Positions 61,666 through 64,000 of a DNA stretch of 64,000 bases are shown here, piece by piece. A model generated the notes under the pieces. The model did no database searches. It was not told the origin of the DNA and saw only the letters and a program-made list of their open reading frames with translations. The stretch is taken from the NCBI RefSeq assembly GCF_044788715.1, contig NZ_CP173170.1, positions 3,348,001-3,412,000 on the forward strand, written 5' to 3'. Source of the DNA: Methylotuvimicrobium sp018830325 (lineage in GTDB: Bacteria > Pseudomonadota > Gammaproteobacteria > Methylococcales > Methylomonadaceae). Each line of letters begins with the position of its first letter. Position 1 is the first letter of the stretch. Position numbers and translations under genes: made by a program.

Positions 61666-64000
61666 ATGAAAAAAATAAGAAGCATCGTGCTTTATTTGAC
61701 GGCATTCGCATCGCTGACAGTTCTGATAGGGCTAGGCGGTACCTATTGGTTACTGCAAGAATCGATGCCTAAACTAAACGGCGAAGTCGAATTAGCCGGC
61801 CTTGTCGAACCCGTTACAGTCGATTCCGATGAATTCGGAATACCGACCGTACATGCCGAAAATCGTCTCGACGCAATTCGGGCACTCGGCTATCTCAGTG
61901 CGCGCGACCGCTTATTTCAGATGGACTTGATGAGACGAAAAACCGCAGGGCGCCTAGCTGAAATATTCGGCGAGATAGCCGTCGACAGCGATACCAGAGC
62001 CCGAACGCTCGGCTTCAATCGAGTTGCCCAAAAAGCGATAACACAACTGCCGCAACGCCATAAGCGCCTCCTCGATGCCTATGCCGAAGGCGTCAACAGC
62101 TATATCGAGCAAGCCAATACCTTAACCTTTGAATTTAGCGTATTAAATTATCACCCCTCCCCTTGGCAAGCCGAAGACAGCATTCTGGTCATGCTCGGCA
62201 TGTTCGATACGCTCACCGGTTGGGCCGAAAGAGAGGAACGCATGTTGACCGTGATGGAAAAAACGCTGCCTCCCGATCTACTTGCATTTTTGACGCCGGA
62301 TACCGACCAGTTTACCGAGCACTTACAAGACTATCGCGAATCGTCGCGACCGGCTCGCCCCATTCCTTTAGCCTCGATGAAGGCGGCCCTTGATCAACAT
62401 TCATCCGATGCCTTGAGAGTAGCCGGCGCCGTGCAATTACACGACACCCTGCCAGGATCTAATGCGTGGACCGTCAGCGGCAAGAAAACCCAGGATGGGC
62501 GTGCGATACTTGCCAACGATATGCACTTAGGCATTACCGTACCCAACTTATGGTATCGAATCGAAGTCTATTATACCGAAACGCATGCAAGCGGCGTGAT
62601 GCTACCCGGTGTACCGATAATAATTGCCGGCAGCAACAAACATTTAGCTTGGGGGGCAACAAATCTTTCCGGTGATTTTCTCGATTTAGTCAGCCTTGAA
62701 ATCAATCCTGAAAATTCGAATGAATATCGTGTTGACGGAGGCTGGCAACGGTTCGAGCAACGGCATGAAATCATCGCCGTAAAAGGAGGGGATTCTCGAG
62801 ATATAACAGTCAAACAAACGGAGTGGGGCCCAGTTGCCTCCGAACCTCTGATGGATAACTTAGTAGCTGTCCGCTGGACCGCATTGGACCCCAAAGCTAT
62901 TAACATCGAATTGATCGACTTGGAACAAAATCGAACACTGGAAGAAGCCATTCCGACGATCAACCAAAGCGGCGGGCCGCAATTGAATTTTTTACTGGCC
63001 GATAAGACAGGCCGAATCGCTTGGACGCTGATGGGACGCATACCTAAGCGGTACGGCAACGACGGCTCGGTAAGCCGCTCTTGGGCGGACGGTTCCGCGG
63101 GCTGGAACGGTTATTTGAATCCGGAGTCATTGCCCCGCACAATCGATCCGCCGGAAGGTATTTTAGTTTCGGCCAACGATCGTCGATTCAGCAAAGACTA
63201 TCCTCATATCATCGGACGGCAGTTTGCCAACGGCTATCGAGCTTATCGGATTACTGAGCGGCTCGGACAAATCGAAATACTGAACGAACAAACGATGTTC
63301 GCATTGCAACTCGATAGTAAGAGCGAGTTTTATCAGTTTTACCAGCAATTGGCGTTATCGGTTCTGACACCGAAAAATTTCGAGCAAGAACCGGAATTAG
63401 CCGAATTGCGAGGCTACCTTCAGGCCTGGGACGGAAATGCGGATCGAGACAGCTTGGGGTTTGGGTTATTGGTGGAATTTCGCAAGCAATTGGCAAAATC
63501 GGTATTCGAGCCTTTTTTATCGGCATGTCGCAAATCGGATAGGAATTTCAACTACTCCTGGACCTACATCGACACACCATTACAACGGATTTTGACTGAA
63601 AAGCCGGTCGAACTGTTACCTGACCCGGCGCGTTTTCAAGACTGGGATGCATTCATTCTTAACCAATTAAAAGAAGGCTTCAGTCGACTTAAAAACCTAC
63701 ATCCCGAAGCGAGCTTTCCGGAACTAACTTGGGGGAAAATCAACCGAGCGCAATATCGCCATCCATTCTCAAGGGTATTGCCATGGGTCGGACGTTTCCT
63801 TGATATGCCGACGGACCCGTTATCGGGTTGCCCTTATTGCGTTCGAGTGGCCGGCCCCGATTTCGGCGCCAGCGAAAGGCTTGTGGTTTCTCCGCGTCAT
63901 ATAGATGAAGGAATACTGCACATGCCGGGCGGGCAATCGAGCCATCCTTTATCGCCCCACTATCGCGATCAACAAACATACTGGGTCGAAGGTTTGCCGA
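61666..64000 (+). CDS. Penicillin acylase-family hydrolase (partial, runs off the end)
   Basis: 778 residues visible from the ATG at 61666. An N-terminal membrane anchor or signal (IVLYLTAFASLTVLIGLGG), the alpha-chain pattern DEFGIPTVHAENRLDAIRAL and GYLSARDRLFQMDLMRR, a spacer, and the self-processing site LPGSNAWTV, where Ser265 becomes the N-terminal nucleophile of the beta chain. Beyond it ILANDMHLGITVPNLWY and PGVPIIIAGSNKHLAWGATN are typical. Family members cut amides such as acyl-homoserine lactones or beta-lactam side chains; the natural substrate here is unknown. The end is beyond the window. Confidence 0.9.
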   Translation, partial: MKKIRSIVLYLTAFASLTVLIGLGGTYWLLQESMPKLNGEVELAGLVEPVTVDSDEFGIPTVHAENRLDAIRALGYLSARDRLFQMDLMRRKTAGRLAEIFGEIAVDSDTRARTLGFNRVAQKAITQLPQRHKRLLDAYAEGVNSYIEQANTLTFEFSVLNYHPSPWQAEDSILVMLGMFDTLTGWAEREERMLTVMEKTLPPDLLAFLTPDTDQFTEHLQDYRESSRPARPIPLASMKAALDQHSSDALRVAGAVQLHDTLPGSNAWTVSGKKTQDGRAILANDMHLGITVPNLWYRIEVYYTETHASGVMLPGVPIIIAGSNKHLAWGATNLSGDFLDLVSLEINPENSNEYRVDGGWQRFEQRHEIIAVKGGDSRDITVKQTEWGPVASEPLMDNLVAVRWTALDPKAINIELIDLEQNRTLEEAIPTINQSGGPQLNFLLADKTGRIAWTLMGRIPKRYGNDGSVSRSWADGSAGWNGYLNPESLPRTIDPPEGILVSANDRRFSKDYPHIIGRQFANGYRAYRITERLGQIEILNEQTMFALQLDSKSEFYQFYQQLALSVLTPKNFEQEPELAELRGYLQAWDGNADRDSLGFGLLVEFRKQLAKSVFEPFLSACRKSDRNFNYSWTYIDTPLQRILTEKPVELLPDPARFQDWDAFILNQLKEGFSRLKNLHPEASFPELTWGKINRAQYRHPFSRVLPWVGRFLDMPTDPLSGCPYCVRVAGPDFGASERLVVSPRHIDEGILHMPGGQSSHPLSPHYRDQQTYWVEGLP

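Noticed and set aside
1..64000. CRISPR array
   Set aside because: Repeats are dispersed or inverted; no regular direct repeat with spacers was seen and no cas gene is present.
1..64000. tRNA or rRNA genes
   Set aside because: None recognised by eye; a tRNAscan run would settle it.

Overview
The window reads as chromosome of a gammaproteobacterial methane oxidiser (Methylococcales type). This rests on a bacterial tetrahydromethanopterin (H4MPT) formaldehyde-oxidation cluster (beta-RFAP synthase-like gene, ATP-grasp, mch, RimK-like ATP-grasp, CitG-like gene, fae; 55.8-61.3 kb), a second fae (31.5 kb), a Na+-NQR operon and an aa3-type oxidase cluster. Genus is not determined.

Region 1 (1-25.7 kb) is an accessory island. 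It holds six toxin-antitoxin-like pairs, a three-lipoprotein operon, restriction or helicase genes, and many dispersed repeats and small inverted-repeat elements. Many genes are broken. Two disruptions can be undone on paper: an AAA-ATPase/nuclease gene split by a MITE that itself carries an IS3-family element, and a HEPN gene split by another MITE. Both have 8-bp target duplications and rejoin in frame. Two further toxin genes carry single-base frameshifts next to intact antitoxins. The core, 12-23 kb, is a defence-like cluster: a protein with a sigma-70 region-4-like HTH translationally coupled to an Mrr/SF2 helicase, a nuclease/P-loop ATPase, and a PLD/SF2 helicase with a UmuD-like tail coupled to a methyltransferase. 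The P-loop ATPase gene looks like an integron cassette: an attC-like site starts at its stop codon, and a truncated integron-integrase start, a strong promoter and three palindromic operators lie at its other end.

Region 2 (25.7-42 kb) is mostly respiratory. The nqrABCEF operon has no nqrD between nqrC and nqrE. It is followed by fae2, a macro-domain gene, a FAD reductase, and ctaG, a small membrane protein, a subunit I-III fusion and subunit II of an aa3-type oxidase. A phenylacetate-CoA-ligase-like gene closes the region.

Region 3 (42-55.2 kb) has a patatin-like protein, two exported proteins (one with a sorting-signal-like tail, one with curlin-like repeats), a decayed stretch, a carbonic anhydrase/universal stress protein/SulP transporter set (probable inorganic-carbon module), and a P-type cation ATPase. 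Repeat-filled gaps separate them.

Region 4 (55.8-64 kb) is the H4MPT cluster, closed by a terminator after fae, then a penicillin-acylase-family gene that runs off the end.

All calls were made by reading the sequence; no database search was run.
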